In this document: piece after piece, positions 1-6,604 of the stretch
Numbering within the stretch: the stretch's first letter is position 1
Layout: each line of letters begins with the position of its first letter
Source of the DNA: Acidobacteriota bacterium
Lineage (GTDB): Bacteria; Acidobacteriota; Aminicenantia; Aminicenantales; Saccharicenantaceae
Length of the DNA stretch: 9,447 bases
Assembly: GCA_003476685.1 (NCBI GenBank)
Contig: DMVN01000207.1
Coordinates: 1 to 9,447 of the forward strand
Direction: 5' to 3'
Position numbers and translations under genes: made by a program
Notes under the pieces: generated by a model
What the model was told of the DNA's origin: nothing
What the model saw: only the letters and a program-made list of their open reading frames with translations
The model's database searches: none

Positions 1-534
1 CAGACCCCTTCTTTCATGGTCGTTTACCATGCGCCTAAATGCCAGGACCCTGACTTCTTCGCCCTGTCAATTCTGGAAAAACCGCTCCTGCGGGGGGAAA
101 GCAGCCGGCTTTACCGACGGCTGGTGCGCGACGAGCAGTTGGCCATCTCGGTTTTCGGGGGCATCGAGGAAAAAATGGACCCTTACCTGTTCACCATTTT
201 TGTCAAGCCCCGACCGGGAGTGGACCTGGATAAAATCGAAAAAATCATCGATGAGGAGTTGAATAAGGTCATTGAGCAGGGCCTGACCGACCAGGAATAC
301 CAGAAAGCCCTGAACCTCGTCCGCAGCGATTTCTACTTCAGCCTGCAAACCAACTCGGGCAAGGCCAACCTCCTGGGCGCGACGGAGCTGCTGTTCGGCA
401 GCTATGAACAGCTCTTCACCTTGGTTGACCACTATGCCCAGGTTAAACGCGAGGATATTCCAGGGGTGGCCAGAAAATATTTCCACGAACTGAATAAAAC
501 TGTGGGCAAATTGATCCCGCAAGGAGGAAACTAA
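1..534 (+). CDS. M16 family peptidase, C-terminal part (5' end outside window)
   Basis: This is the last 177 codons of a gene open to the left edge; the frame reads through from base 1, so the methionine at base 16 is internal. The segment resembles the C-terminal half of an M16 (pitrilysin/processing-peptidase-like) zinc peptidase: a G-x-S-S-R-L-Y-x-x-L stretch at bases 94-123, then long helices and the late F-x-x-Y-x-Q-x-x-x-V segment. In this family the stretch after SSRLY normally continues L-R-E-E-x-G-L-A-Y, giving an Arg/Tyr pair that binds the substrate backbone. Here those positions are Val (124-126) and Ile (145-147). The HxxEH zinc site, if present, would lie upstream and cannot be seen. 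The stop codon TAA at 532-534 overlaps the ATG of the next gene by one base, so the two are almost certainly co-transcribed and translationally coupled. I infer that this is the catalytic partner of a two-subunit M16B peptidase in the cell envelope. The family call is firm; the catalytic role is not. Confidence 0.85.
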   Translation, partial: QTPSFMVVYHAPKCQDPDFFALSILEKPLLRGESSRLYRRLVRDEQLAISVFGGIEEKMDPYLFTIFVKPRPGVDLDKIEKIIDEELNKVIEQGLTDQEYQKALNLVRSDFYFSLQTNSGKANLLGATELLFGSYEQLFTLVDHYAQVKREDIPGVARKYFHELNKTVGKLIPQGGN

Positions 535-1922
535 TGAAAAGGCTGTTGACCATAATCCTGGCCCTGATCATTTTATTACCGGTGATTACCATGGCTGTGG
601 AAAGATTGCCGAAGCCGGAAAAATTGGTTCTGGACAACGGGCTGACCGTCTATTTCCTGAAGAACCCGGAGCTACCTCTGGTGAGTTTCAGGATGCTCAT
701 CCCGGGAGCCGGCCGGGCCTTTGAGCCCCAGGGCTTTGACGGCCTGGCCAGCCTGACCACCAGCCTGCTGCTCAAGGGCACCAGGACCATGAGCGCCGAA
801 GAGATCGCCGAAGCCCTGGATTTCATGGGGGCCCGGCTGAGCCTCAGCGATGCCGAGGAATATGCTGCTGTTTCCGGAGAAGCCCTGGTCGAACACCTGC
901 CTCGTCTGCTCCAGATTACGGCCGACTGTCTGACCTCCCCGGCCTTTAAAGAAGATGAATATAAGAAGGAGCTGGCCAGAAAAACCGACGCCCTGAAGTC
1001 CCTGAAGGACAACCCCGGGGCCGCTCTGCGCCAGTATTTCAGGAAGGCCTATTTTGGCAGCCATCCTTTCGGCCAGCTGTCCTCGGGGACCGATTCTTCC
1101 CTGAAAAAGATGTCGCTTGATGAAATCAAAAAATTCTTTGCCAGCCGCTTTCGCCCGGATACGGCTATCATGGCTGTCGTGGGCGATATTGACCGGGACC
1201 GGCTTTTCGGTCTTCTCAAAGAAACCATCGGACGCTGGCCTAAACCGAACACTGCTCCCCCATCTCTGACCATACCGCCACTTCCGGTTCCCAGAGGACG
1301 GAAACTTATCCTGGTGGATAAACCCGATGCCACCCAGAGCTACTTTGCCCTGGGTGCACCCGGATTTGCCGTCAACGATAAAATCTCTTCTTCCGCCAGC
1401 CTGATGAACACCCTCTGGGGAGGCCGCTTCACCTCCTGGCTCAACACCGAGCTACGCATCAAGAGGGGCCTGACCTACGGGGCCAGCAGCAGCTTTCAGT
1501 CCTGGAAAAACGGGGGCCTGTTCATGGCTTCTTCCTATACCAAGAACGACCAGATTGGCCAGATGCTGGACATTACATTCGACCTGCTGAAAAGAGCCCG
1601 GGAAAAGGGCTTCAGCCAGGAAGAAGCTGAAAGCGCCCGGAATTACCTGCTGGGACAATTCCCCCAGACCCTGGAGACCAACGGCAGCAAAGCCGGGGCC
1701 TACCTCCGGGTTGTGTTTTACGGCCTGGGTTTTGACTATTATGACAGGTACCTGAACGAAATAACCACGGTCCAGGCTGCGGATTTGAAGAAAGCTGCTC
1801 TCAGGCTACTACCCGAGAAGGATTTCGTCCTGGTAGTCGTGGGCAAGGCCGCTGAAGTCAGGAAAATTCTGAGCAAGTACGGCCAGTTCCAGGAAAAGAA
1901 AATTACCGACCCCGATTTTTGA
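534..1922 (+). CDS. M16 family peptidase-like protein, zinc motif lost, exported
   Basis: This 462-residue protein has the usual length for a two-domain M16B subunit. Residues 1-20 are a hydrophobic leader with two basic residues, so it is probably exported; the cleavage site or lipid attachment is unclear. The N-terminal M16 domain spans about 30-170 and the C-terminal domain about 190-450. In the segment normally reading G-L-A-H-x-x-E-H the zinc ligands and catalytic glutamate are replaced by Ser73, Thr76 and Ser77, with the following L-K-G-T intact, so it cannot be a zinc peptidase alone. It keeps the Arg308/Tyr315 pair (L-R-I-K-R-G-L-T-Y) that contacts substrate in the non-catalytic subunit of heterodimeric M16B enzymes. 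The start is set by an AAGGAGG ribosome site at 521-527, seven bases before ATG, and the gene overlaps the preceding M16 gene by one base. The likely role is substrate-binding partner in peptide degradation or protein processing. Family membership is secure; the heterodimer is inferred. Confidence 0.93.
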   Translation: MKRLLTIILALIILLPVITMAVERLPKPEKLVLDNGLTVYFLKNPELPLVSFRMLIPGAGRAFEPQGFDGLASLTTSLLLKGTRTMSAEEIAEALDFMGARLSLSDAEEYAAVSGEALVEHLPRLLQITADCLTSPAFKEDEYKKELARKTDALKSLKDNPGAALRQYFRKAYFGSHPFGQLSSGTDSSLKKMSLDEIKKFFASRFRPDTAIMAVVGDIDRDRLFGLLKETIGRWPKPNTAPPSLTIPPLPVPRGRKLILVDKPDATQSYFALGAPGFAVNDKISSSASLMNTLWGGRFTSWLNTELRIKRGLTYGASSSFQSWKNGGLFMASSYTKNDQIGQMLDITFDLLKRAREKGFSQEEAESARNYLLGQFPQTLETNGSKAGAYLRVVFYGLGFDYYDRYLNEITTVQAADLKKAALRLLPEKDFVLVVVGKAAEVRKILSKYGQFQEKKITDPDF

Positions 1923-1938
1923 GCTGCCGGGCTGCGGG

Positions 1939-1978
1939 CTGGCTTTTCCCGAGGAAAAGTCAGTGGCTGAAAAGCCAG
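1939..1978 (+). terminator. Imperfect terminator-like hairpin after the M16 pair
   Basis: A perfect 10-base inverted repeat, CTGGCTTTTC at 1939-1948 and GAAAAGCCAG at 1969-1978, encloses a 20-base loop just after the M16 stop codon. The left arm can alternatively pair with GAAAAG at 1954-1959 as a shorter hairpin. It is placed where a terminator is expected between convergent genes. No proper U-tract follows on either strand, so intrinsic termination is doubtful. The rest of 1923-2170 holds no convincing gene; a 10-base palindrome CCTGGCCAGG at 2130-2139 is the only other regular element seen. Confidence 0.3.
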
Positions 1979-2170
1979 TTATCCCCAATCCGGAGCTGAA
2001 GTCATCTGCGCTTGGCAGCCTGAGTTTGATCAACCCTGATTCTTGCTGAGGCCCTGACCAGCTGGCAGGATTTCTTTAATCAAGCCATGGGCCAGGTCCG
2101 CATCTCAGTTTACAGCTTCAAGCCCAACACCTGGCCAGGCATTTATCCAGCCACCAGACACGGGGCCGGG

Positions 2171-3400
2171 TTATTTGAACAAATTCAGGAAGACGGTGAT
2201 GATCAGGGCGTTGGTGAAATCAATGAAAAAGGCTCCGACCATCGGCACCACCAGAAAAGCCCGCGGGGCCCGGCCGTAGCGCTCCACGATAGCTTTCATA
2301 TTAGCCATAGCGTTGGCCGTAGTACCCAGGGCAAAACCGCAGTAGCCGGCGCTCATGACCGCGGCTTCGTAATCTTTTCCCATGAGCCGGAAGACCACGG
2401 TCGCAGCCAGGGCCACCAGCACTACCTGGGCCAAGAGAATTACCAGCATCGGCAGAAAAAGACCGGCCAGCTCCCAGAGCTTCAGGGTCATCAGAGCAAT
2501 CACCAGAAAAAGATTCAGGGCCACATGACCGATGTCGTCTATTATTTTCTGGTCGAGACCAAGCCAGCCGGTCAGGTCGTCAAAATTCCTGATGATGGCG
2601 GCCACGAACATGGCCCCGATATAGGCCGGCAGAGTGAGGCCCAGGCTGGCAAACCACTGGCTGACCCAGGAGCCTGCCCACATGGCCACCAGGATGATGA
2701 CCACACTTTTCAGCAGGACAAAAGAACTCCGTTCTTCGTCCACGGTCCCACGGGCTGGTTTTTTGCTTAAGAGTTCTTCCACCACTTCTTCCGCTTCCAT
2801 CTCTGGTGCGGCCACTTCTCTGACCCGGGCTTTCTTGAGCCTGTTCTTCTCTATCAGGAAGGTACCAACCGGGCCGCCGATTAAACCGCCAGAGATAATG
2901 CCAAAGATAGCTGCGGCCACGGCTGCGGTAGTGGCCGCTGAAACTCCGGCCTGTTCAAAGACCGGTCCAAAAGCCAGGGCTGTGGCCGGGCCTCCGGTCT
3001 GGGTAACCGAGCCGCAGATTACGCCGAGCAGCGGGTTGAGGCCGAAGGGCAGGGCCAGGACTATCCCCAAAATATTCTGGGCAATAACCATGCCTGTGGC
3101 CATCAAGAAAAAAAGTAAGACCTGGGGGCCACCCACCTTGAGCAGCGACAGGCTGGCGGCAAAACCGATGGTGGTAAAGAAGGCAATCATCAGCGGGTCG
3201 CGCAGGGTGGTGTCAAATTGAACCGGTGTTACCTGGTAATGGTGAAAGACCAGCATGACCAGAGAAATGAGCAGTCCGCCTATGACCGGCGCCGGGATGT
3301 TAAACCGGTCAAGTGGTTTAATCCAGCGCCGGAGGCCATAGCCTAAAAACAGCACCAGGCCGGCCAGGGCCACCGTCTGTACCAGGTCCAGCTTCAGCAA
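2171..3400 (-). CDS. gltS: Sodium/glutamate symporter, GltS family
   Basis: This 409-residue polytopic membrane protein of the ESS family imports glutamate with sodium across the inner membrane. It has two homologous halves of about five membrane spans each, joined by a charged cytoplasmic linker near residues 185-225. Each half has a pore-loop signature: G-S-V-T-Q-T-G-G-P-A-T-A-L-A-F-G at about 130-145 and S-A-G-Y-C-G-F-A-L-G-T-T at about 350-361. Near the C-terminus P-x-V-G-A-F-F-I-D-F is also typical. Length matches E. coli GltS (about 400). I place the start at TTG 3400-3398: GGAAGG lies seven bases upstream, and the protein then begins M-L-K-L-D, aligning with known N-termini. An in-frame TTG at 3415 would add five residues but consume the ribosome site. 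It is on the same strand as the hydro-lyase/lyase cluster but 343 bases downstream, probably with its own promoter. Supplying glutamate would fit amino-acid catabolism by that cluster. Confidence 0.92.
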   Translation of the reverse strand: MLKLDLVQTVALAGLVLFLGYGLRRWIKPLDRFNIPAPVIGGLLISLVMLVFHHYQVTPVQFDTTLRDPLMIAFFTTIGFAASLSLLKVGGPQVLLFFLMATGMVIAQNILGIVLALPFGLNPLLGVICGSVTQTGGPATALAFGPVFEQAGVSAATTAAVAAAIFGIISGGLIGGPVGTFLIEKNRLKKARVREVAAPEMEAEEVVEELLSKKPARGTVDEERSSFVLLKSVVIILVAMWAGSWVSQWFASLGLTLPAYIGAMFVAAIIRNFDDLTGWLGLDQKIIDDIGHVALNLFLVIALMTLKLWELAGLFLPMLVILLAQVVLVALAATVVFRLMGKDYEAAVMSAGYCGFALGTTANAMANMKAIVERYGRAPRAFLVVPMVGAFFIDFTNALIITVFLNLFK

Positions 3401-3435
3401 GAGGTTTCCTTCCAAATATTTCTAGTTTTTAAGAT

Positions 3436-3458
3436 TTAACACTTTTCCCGTTAACACT
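3436..3458 (-). repeat. Direct repeat TTAACACT, 15-base period, before gltS
   Basis: The octamer TTAACACT occurs at 3436-3443 and again at 3451-3458 on the plus strand, separated by seven bases. On the minus strand, the coding strand of gltS, the copies read AGTGTTAA and end 35 bases before the TTG start. The position in the leader or promoter suggests a pair of regulator half-sites, but the spacing matches no regulator I can name, and the copies could be coincidental in AT-rich DNA. Confidence 0.4.
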
Positions 3459-3541
3459 CAACCCTTTTGTAATTTATTTCTCTATTTCGCAAGACAAGGG
3501 AAAAAGCAGTCCAACTTATTCAGTCTCCCGGCAGGAAATAA

Positions 3542-3575
3542 AGTCCGGTTGATCAAGATAAAAAACATCCGGACT
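3542..3575 (-). terminator. Possible terminator of the lyase/hydro-lyase operon
   Basis: On the minus strand AGTCCGG (3575-3569) pairs perfectly with CCGGACT (3548-3542) around a 20-base loop. A TTTATTT-like run follows immediately. It lies about 170 bases after the stop codon of the LeuD-like gene and before gltS, so it could end the upstream operon transcript. The long loop and interrupted T-run make it a moderate candidate at best; the same inverted repeat could be a protein-binding site. Confidence 0.35.
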
Positions 3576-3743
3576 GATTCTGAGGGGCAAGAACCAAGCG
3601 CAAGATTTCTATTTCAATTAACCCGACTGATTGCAGATAGTCGATTGTGAAACACAATTATTTCGGCTGTGATATCTCTTTTGAGCCTATACTGTTTTGG
3701 CCCCAAAAATCTTAAAAATTTATGAATTAAGTAGTATTCTGCT

Positions 3744-4253
3744 TCAGACCTTCTTTCTGGAAGCAGCCTTTTCCAGCAGCCGCTGCCTGGTATACGGAAT
3801 TAATCCGCCGGCATCGATAATAGCCTGCCTGGCTTTGGGCAGCGGCTCTACCCGGAATTCCTTTCCGGAAGTCCGGTTGATTATTTTATCCGGCAGGATT
3901 TCGAGTTCGTCCCCTTCCTCCGCTTCAATCTCAGGGCAGACCACCAGCCTCAGGCCGAGGTTAATGGCATTCTGGAGAAAAATTCGGGCGAAATTCTTAG
4001 CCACGATTACCAGCTCGTGCCCTTTTAAGGTTGAGGCCGCCTGTTCACGGGAAGAACCGCAGCCAAAATTCTTGCCAGCCACCACGATGCTTCCAGCCGG
4101 AATCTCGCCTTTTTTCAGCTGGGCATTGAATTCAGGGAAGTCGGCAAAAGCATACTGGGGAGTTTCGGTGGGCAGGACCGTGGCCATGAATCGACCGGGA
4201 TAAATGATGTCGGTGGAAATGTCATCACCCAGTTTCAAAACCACTCTGGCCAT
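3744..4253 (-). CDS. LeuD-type hydro-lyase small subunit (DmdB-like)
   Basis: This 169-residue protein is the small (swivel-domain) subunit of a two-subunit iron-sulfur hydro-lyase of the aconitase superfamily, the compact type seen in archaeal-style isopropylmalate isomerase, homoaconitase and dimethylmaleate hydratase. Visible signatures are G-D-D-I-S-T-D at about 9-15 and G-K-N-F-G-C-G-S-S-R-E-Q-A at 60-72, whose SSRE binds the substrate. The loop that normally reads P-A-R-Y-L-x-T and helps set substrate choice is P-G-R-F-M-A-T (residues 19-25), so isopropylmalate should not be assumed. The start is well set: GGAGG lies eight bases before ATG, inside the last codons of the large-subunit gene, whose stop ends one base away. 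It should form a complex with that partner in the cytoplasm. The context (no leuA or leuB; a carbon-carbon lyase upstream) favours a catabolic hydratase over leucine synthesis. Dimethylmaleate, mesaconate/citraconate and methylaconitate are possible substrates. Confidence 0.88.
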   Translation of the reverse strand: MARVVLKLGDDISTDIIYPGRFMATVLPTETPQYAFADFPEFNAQLKKGEIPAGSIVVAGKNFGCGSSREQAASTLKGHELVIVAKNFARIFLQNAINLGLRLVVCPEIEAEEGDELEILPDKIINRTSGKEFRVEPLPKARQAIIDAGGLIPYTRQRLLEKAASRKKV

Positions 4254-4254
4254 G

Positions 4255-5547
4255 TTATTTGCCTCCTTTCCTGGGGTCGGTGATATAACCGGTCAGGGCC
4301 GATGCCGCGGCCACCGCCGGGGAGCAGAGATAAACTTCAGCCCTGGGATTACCCATCCGGCCTTTGAAATTGCGATTGGTGGTAGACAGGGCTACTTCCC
4401 CGTCGCCCAGAGCCCCCTGGTGCACTCCCAGACAACAGCCGCAGCCCGGATTCATTACTACTGCTCCAGCTTTGACCAGGTCGGCCAGGTAGCCGAGCTT
4501 CAAAGCCTGCTGGTAGATGCGGAAAGAAGCCGGGAAAACCAGCATCCTCACTCCCCTGGCTATTTTCTTGCCCTTTAGTATTTTAGCTGCCACAGCCAGG
4601 TCATCCAGGCGGCCGTTGGTGCAGGAGCCGATGACAATCTGGTCTACCTTAACTTTTCCCACCCGGCCAACTGGTTTAACGTTGTCAACCATGTGCGGGC
4701 AGGCCACCTGTGGTTCCAGCTCCGACACATCTATTTCTACTATCTGGTCGTATTCAGCATCCGAGTCAGGCCCGAAGACTTCAACTTTCCCTTTCACCCC
4801 GGCCTCTTCTTTTAAGTAGCGCAGGGTTTCTCGGTCCGGGGGGACGATACCCGAAGTGGCTCCGGCTTCCACCGACATGTTGCAGATGGTCAGCCGGCCC
4901 GAGGTTGACATGTGCTCGATGGCTGGCCCGTGGTATTCCAGCACCTTAAAGTTGGCCCCTTCGGCCGATATTTTTCCAATCAGGTAAAGGATAAAATCCT
5001 TGGGCAGAACATACCGGCCAAAGCGTCCGGTGGCCACGACCTTGATGGTTGGGGGCACTTCCACGTTGAGCACCCGGCCCAGCGTCCAGACCGAAGCCAT
5101 TTCAGTAGCCCCGATGCCAAAGCTGAAAGCCCCCAGGGCTCCGTGAGAAGTGGTGTGGCTGTCGGTGCCAACCACCACCGTTCCCGGGAGCACGTAGCCG
5201 CTCTCCGGCAGGATCTGGTGACAGATACCGCCCTGGTCGCCCCTGATATCGTGGAATTTTTTGATCTTCTGGGCGGCCACGAATTCCCTGATCTTCTTCT
5301 GGTTGGTAGCCGTCTTGGAGCTTTCGGCCGGCACCCGGTGGTCAAGGATGATGGCGATTTTGTCCGGGTCCCAGACCTTAGGCTTCAAACCCGTATCTTT
5401 GTAAACTTCCAGAAATTGATTGATGACCAGAGCCGCATTCTCATGCGACATGGCCAGGCTGACCTTAGGTTCCACTACCTGGCCGGCGGTAACTTTTTTC
5501 TGGCCGGTGGCCCGGGCCAGTATTTTTTCCACCATTGTCATGCCCAT
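4255..5547 (-). CDS. LeuC/aconitase-type hydro-lyase large subunit (DmdA-like)
   Basis: This 430-residue protein is the large catalytic subunit of a [4Fe-4S] hydro-lyase, of the length typical for the short LeuC/HacA/DmdA type. The cluster ligands are visible as Cys309 in G-S-C-T-N-G and Cys369/Cys372 in N-P-G-C-G-C-C-L-G. Other family signatures are L-D-H-R-V-P-A at 68-74, G-T-D-S-H-T-T at 127-133 followed by H-G-A-L-G-A-F-S-F-G-I-G-A-T, and the late N-R-N-F-K-G-R-M-G at 391-399. It adds or removes water across a double bond of a small di- or tricarboxylate. AAGGAGG seven bases upstream supports the ATG at 5547; ATGs at codons 3 and 5 are worse placed. The small subunit gene follows after one base. 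A 131-base gap separates it from the upstream lyase gene on the same strand; no clear terminator is visible there. Isopropylmalate isomerase remains possible, but the neighbours argue for a hydratase feeding the lyase. The substrate is inferred, the family firm. Confidence 0.92.
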   Translation of the reverse strand: MGMTMVEKILARATGQKKVTAGQVVEPKVSLAMSHENAALVINQFLEVYKDTGLKPKVWDPDKIAIILDHRVPAESSKTATNQKKIREFVAAQKIKKFHDIRGDQGGICHQILPESGYVLPGTVVVGTDSHTTSHGALGAFSFGIGATEMASVWTLGRVLNVEVPPTIKVVATGRFGRYVLPKDFILYLIGKISAEGANFKVLEYHGPAIEHMSTSGRLTICNMSVEAGATSGIVPPDRETLRYLKEEAGVKGKVEVFGPDSDAEYDQIVEIDVSELEPQVACPHMVDNVKPVGRVGKVKVDQIVIGSCTNGRLDDLAVAAKILKGKKIARGVRMLVFPASFRIYQQALKLGYLADLVKAGAVVMNPGCGCCLGVHQGALGDGEVALSTTNRNFKGRMGNPRAEVYLCSPAVAAASALTGYITDPRKGGK

Positions 5548-5678
5548 GGCTCAACCTCCTTCCCGGCTGGGGCCGGATTTTCATATATACTGCTTAATTT
5601 CAAGCTCTATCTGGACACCCCTCTCAGTTCTAATCAACCCGACTTCCAGGCTGTTTTCGGCCGGCTCAGCTGAAATTT

Positions 5679-6590
5679 CTACTTATACTTGCACTCCAAC
5701 TTTTCTTTAGGCAGATATTCTTCTTCCAGCTTCCGGTATTCCTTCAGCCCGACAAAGGTGGTGAACTCTTCAAAAGGAGTTATCCATCTGGTCTCTCCCG
5801 GGAGAATTCCGTCGGGCGAGTTCTTCAGAGCCGTGAAGAAATCCGTCAGCGCCTTGTGCATCACCATGATTGAGGCCACGGGAATTGACACCCGTCCCAC
5901 TCCCATCCTGGCCAGCTCCGGAATGGGGATAAGCTCGGTCTTAACACCGGTGACGGCGTCCATCAGGTTGACCGACAGCGGGCCTTTGATTTCCTTCACC
6001 GCTCTTTCAACATCGGCCCGGCTTTTTATTCCATCAATGAAAGCCAGGTCGGCACCGGCTTCTAAATACAGGTTGCAGCGCCGGATGGCTTCGTCCAGCC
6101 CGGCCACGGCGAAGACGTCGGTCCTGGCATTGATGATGAAATCAGGGTCCAGCCGGTCACGGACTTTGGCACAAGCTTTGATTTTGCCAACCATCTCTTC
6201 CGCCGGGATGACTTCCTTGCCGGCCATATGGCCGCAGCGCTTGGGGAAAACCTGGTCTTCTATGTTCATCCCGGCTGCGCCCATGGTGATCACCCTTTCG
6301 GTAATCCAGGCGGCGTTGATGGCATTGCCACCACCGGTATCAACATCGGCCATGACCGGGATGTTGACGGCCTGGACGATATTCCAGGTTAAATCCAGGA
6401 CATCTTTCATCTGAACCAGCCCGACATCCGGCTTGGCCAGAAGCGAACCGGCCAGTCCGAAACCGGAGACCTGGATGGCTTCGAAGCCGCACTTCTCGAT
6501 TACTCTGGCACTCAGGGCATCGTGACAACCGGGAACCACCACCGCCCGGCGCTCCATGATGGCTTTTCTCAGGATTGTGGTCTTTTTCAT
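5679..6590 (-). CDS. PEP mutase/isocitrate lyase superfamily C-C lyase (2,3-dimethylmalate lyase-like)
   Basis: This 303-residue cytoplasmic TIM-barrel enzyme of the isocitrate lyase/PEP mutase superfamily is the length of methylisocitrate lyase PrpB. Visible motifs are V-S-G-F-G at 41-45, the metal-binding A-D-V-D-T-G-G-G-N at 81-89, E-D-Q at 111-113, the K-R-C-G-H catalytic loop with Cys119 at 117-121, and N-A-R-T-D at 154-158. Such enzymes split a malate-type acid into pyruvate or glyoxylate plus a carboxylic acid. Against PrpB, as I recall its sequence, the glutamate of F-P-E-A is Asp186, the glutamate of N-x-x-E-F-G is Asp211 and the arginine of P-L-S-A-F-R is Met242. A dicarboxylate such as dimethylmalate or citramalate therefore seems likelier than methylisocitrate. 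I chose ATG 6590-6588 because AAGGAG lies six bases upstream; an in-frame TTG at 6623 lacks support. It heads the cluster with the LeuCD-type hydratase. Oxaloacetate decarboxylase-like or phosphonate-related activity cannot be excluded. Confidence 0.85.
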   Translation of the reverse strand: MKKTTILRKAIMERRAVVVPGCHDALSARVIEKCGFEAIQVSGFGLAGSLLAKPDVGLVQMKDVLDLTWNIVQAVNIPVMADVDTGGGNAINAAWITERVITMGAAGMNIEDQVFPKRCGHMAGKEVIPAEEMVGKIKACAKVRDRLDPDFIINARTDVFAVAGLDEAIRRCNLYLEAGADLAFIDGIKSRADVERAVKEIKGPLSVNLMDAVTGVKTELIPIPELARMGVGRVSIPVASIMVMHKALTDFFTALKNSPDGILPGETRWITPFEEFTTFVGLKEYRKLEEEYLPKEKLECKYK

Positions 6591-6604
6591 CAAATTCTCC
6601 TTGG

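Larger units (their letters stand above)
3401..3743 (-). other. AT-rich gltS upstream region, no gene
   Basis: This stretch between the LeuD-like gene and gltS contains no supported reading frame and is richer in A and T than its surroundings. Read toward gltS it holds, in order: TTTTGG-N2-CCAAAA (3695-3708), ATTGTG-N3-CACAAT (3644-3658), a possible terminator hairpin (3569-3575 with 3542-3548), and two copies of AGTGTTAA spaced 15 bases apart just before the gltS ribosome site. A weak promoter candidate is TTGAGT at 3461-3456 with TTAAAT 16 bases further on, sharing bases with the AGTGTTAA repeats; this assignment is tentative. The region probably combines the end of the upstream transcript and the control region of gltS. 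Confidence 0.5.

Noticed and set aside
2130..2139. Palindrome CCTGGCCAGG as a gltS terminator
   Set aside because: It has no loop and no T-run, and similar GGCC-rich words are common across this window.
2087..2770. A 227-codon plus-strand reading frame with many His and Gln residues
   Set aside because: It lies opposite gltS, whose membrane protein features are clear; the His/Gln-rich low-complexity translation is typical of an antisense shadow.
3401..3415. TTG at 3415 as the gltS start
   Set aside because: The ribosome site GGAAGG would then lie inside the coding sequence; the TTG at 3400 is correctly spaced and gives a family-like N-terminus.
3744..5547. Annotation as leuCD of leucine biosynthesis
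   Set aside because: No leuA or leuB is adjacent, a PEP-mutase/ICL-family lyase heads the cluster and the small-subunit loop is atypical. It is not excluded, but is a weaker explanation.
4912..5673. A 253-codon plus-strand reading frame opposite the LeuC-type gene
   Set aside because: The minus strand encodes all iron-sulfur and substrate motifs of the hydro-lyase; the plus-strand translation matches no family I recognise.
5548..5678. A separate promoter for the LeuC-type gene around the TATATA at 5583-5588
   Set aside because: No acceptable -35 element was found at normal spacing, so read-through from the lyase gene is equally likely.
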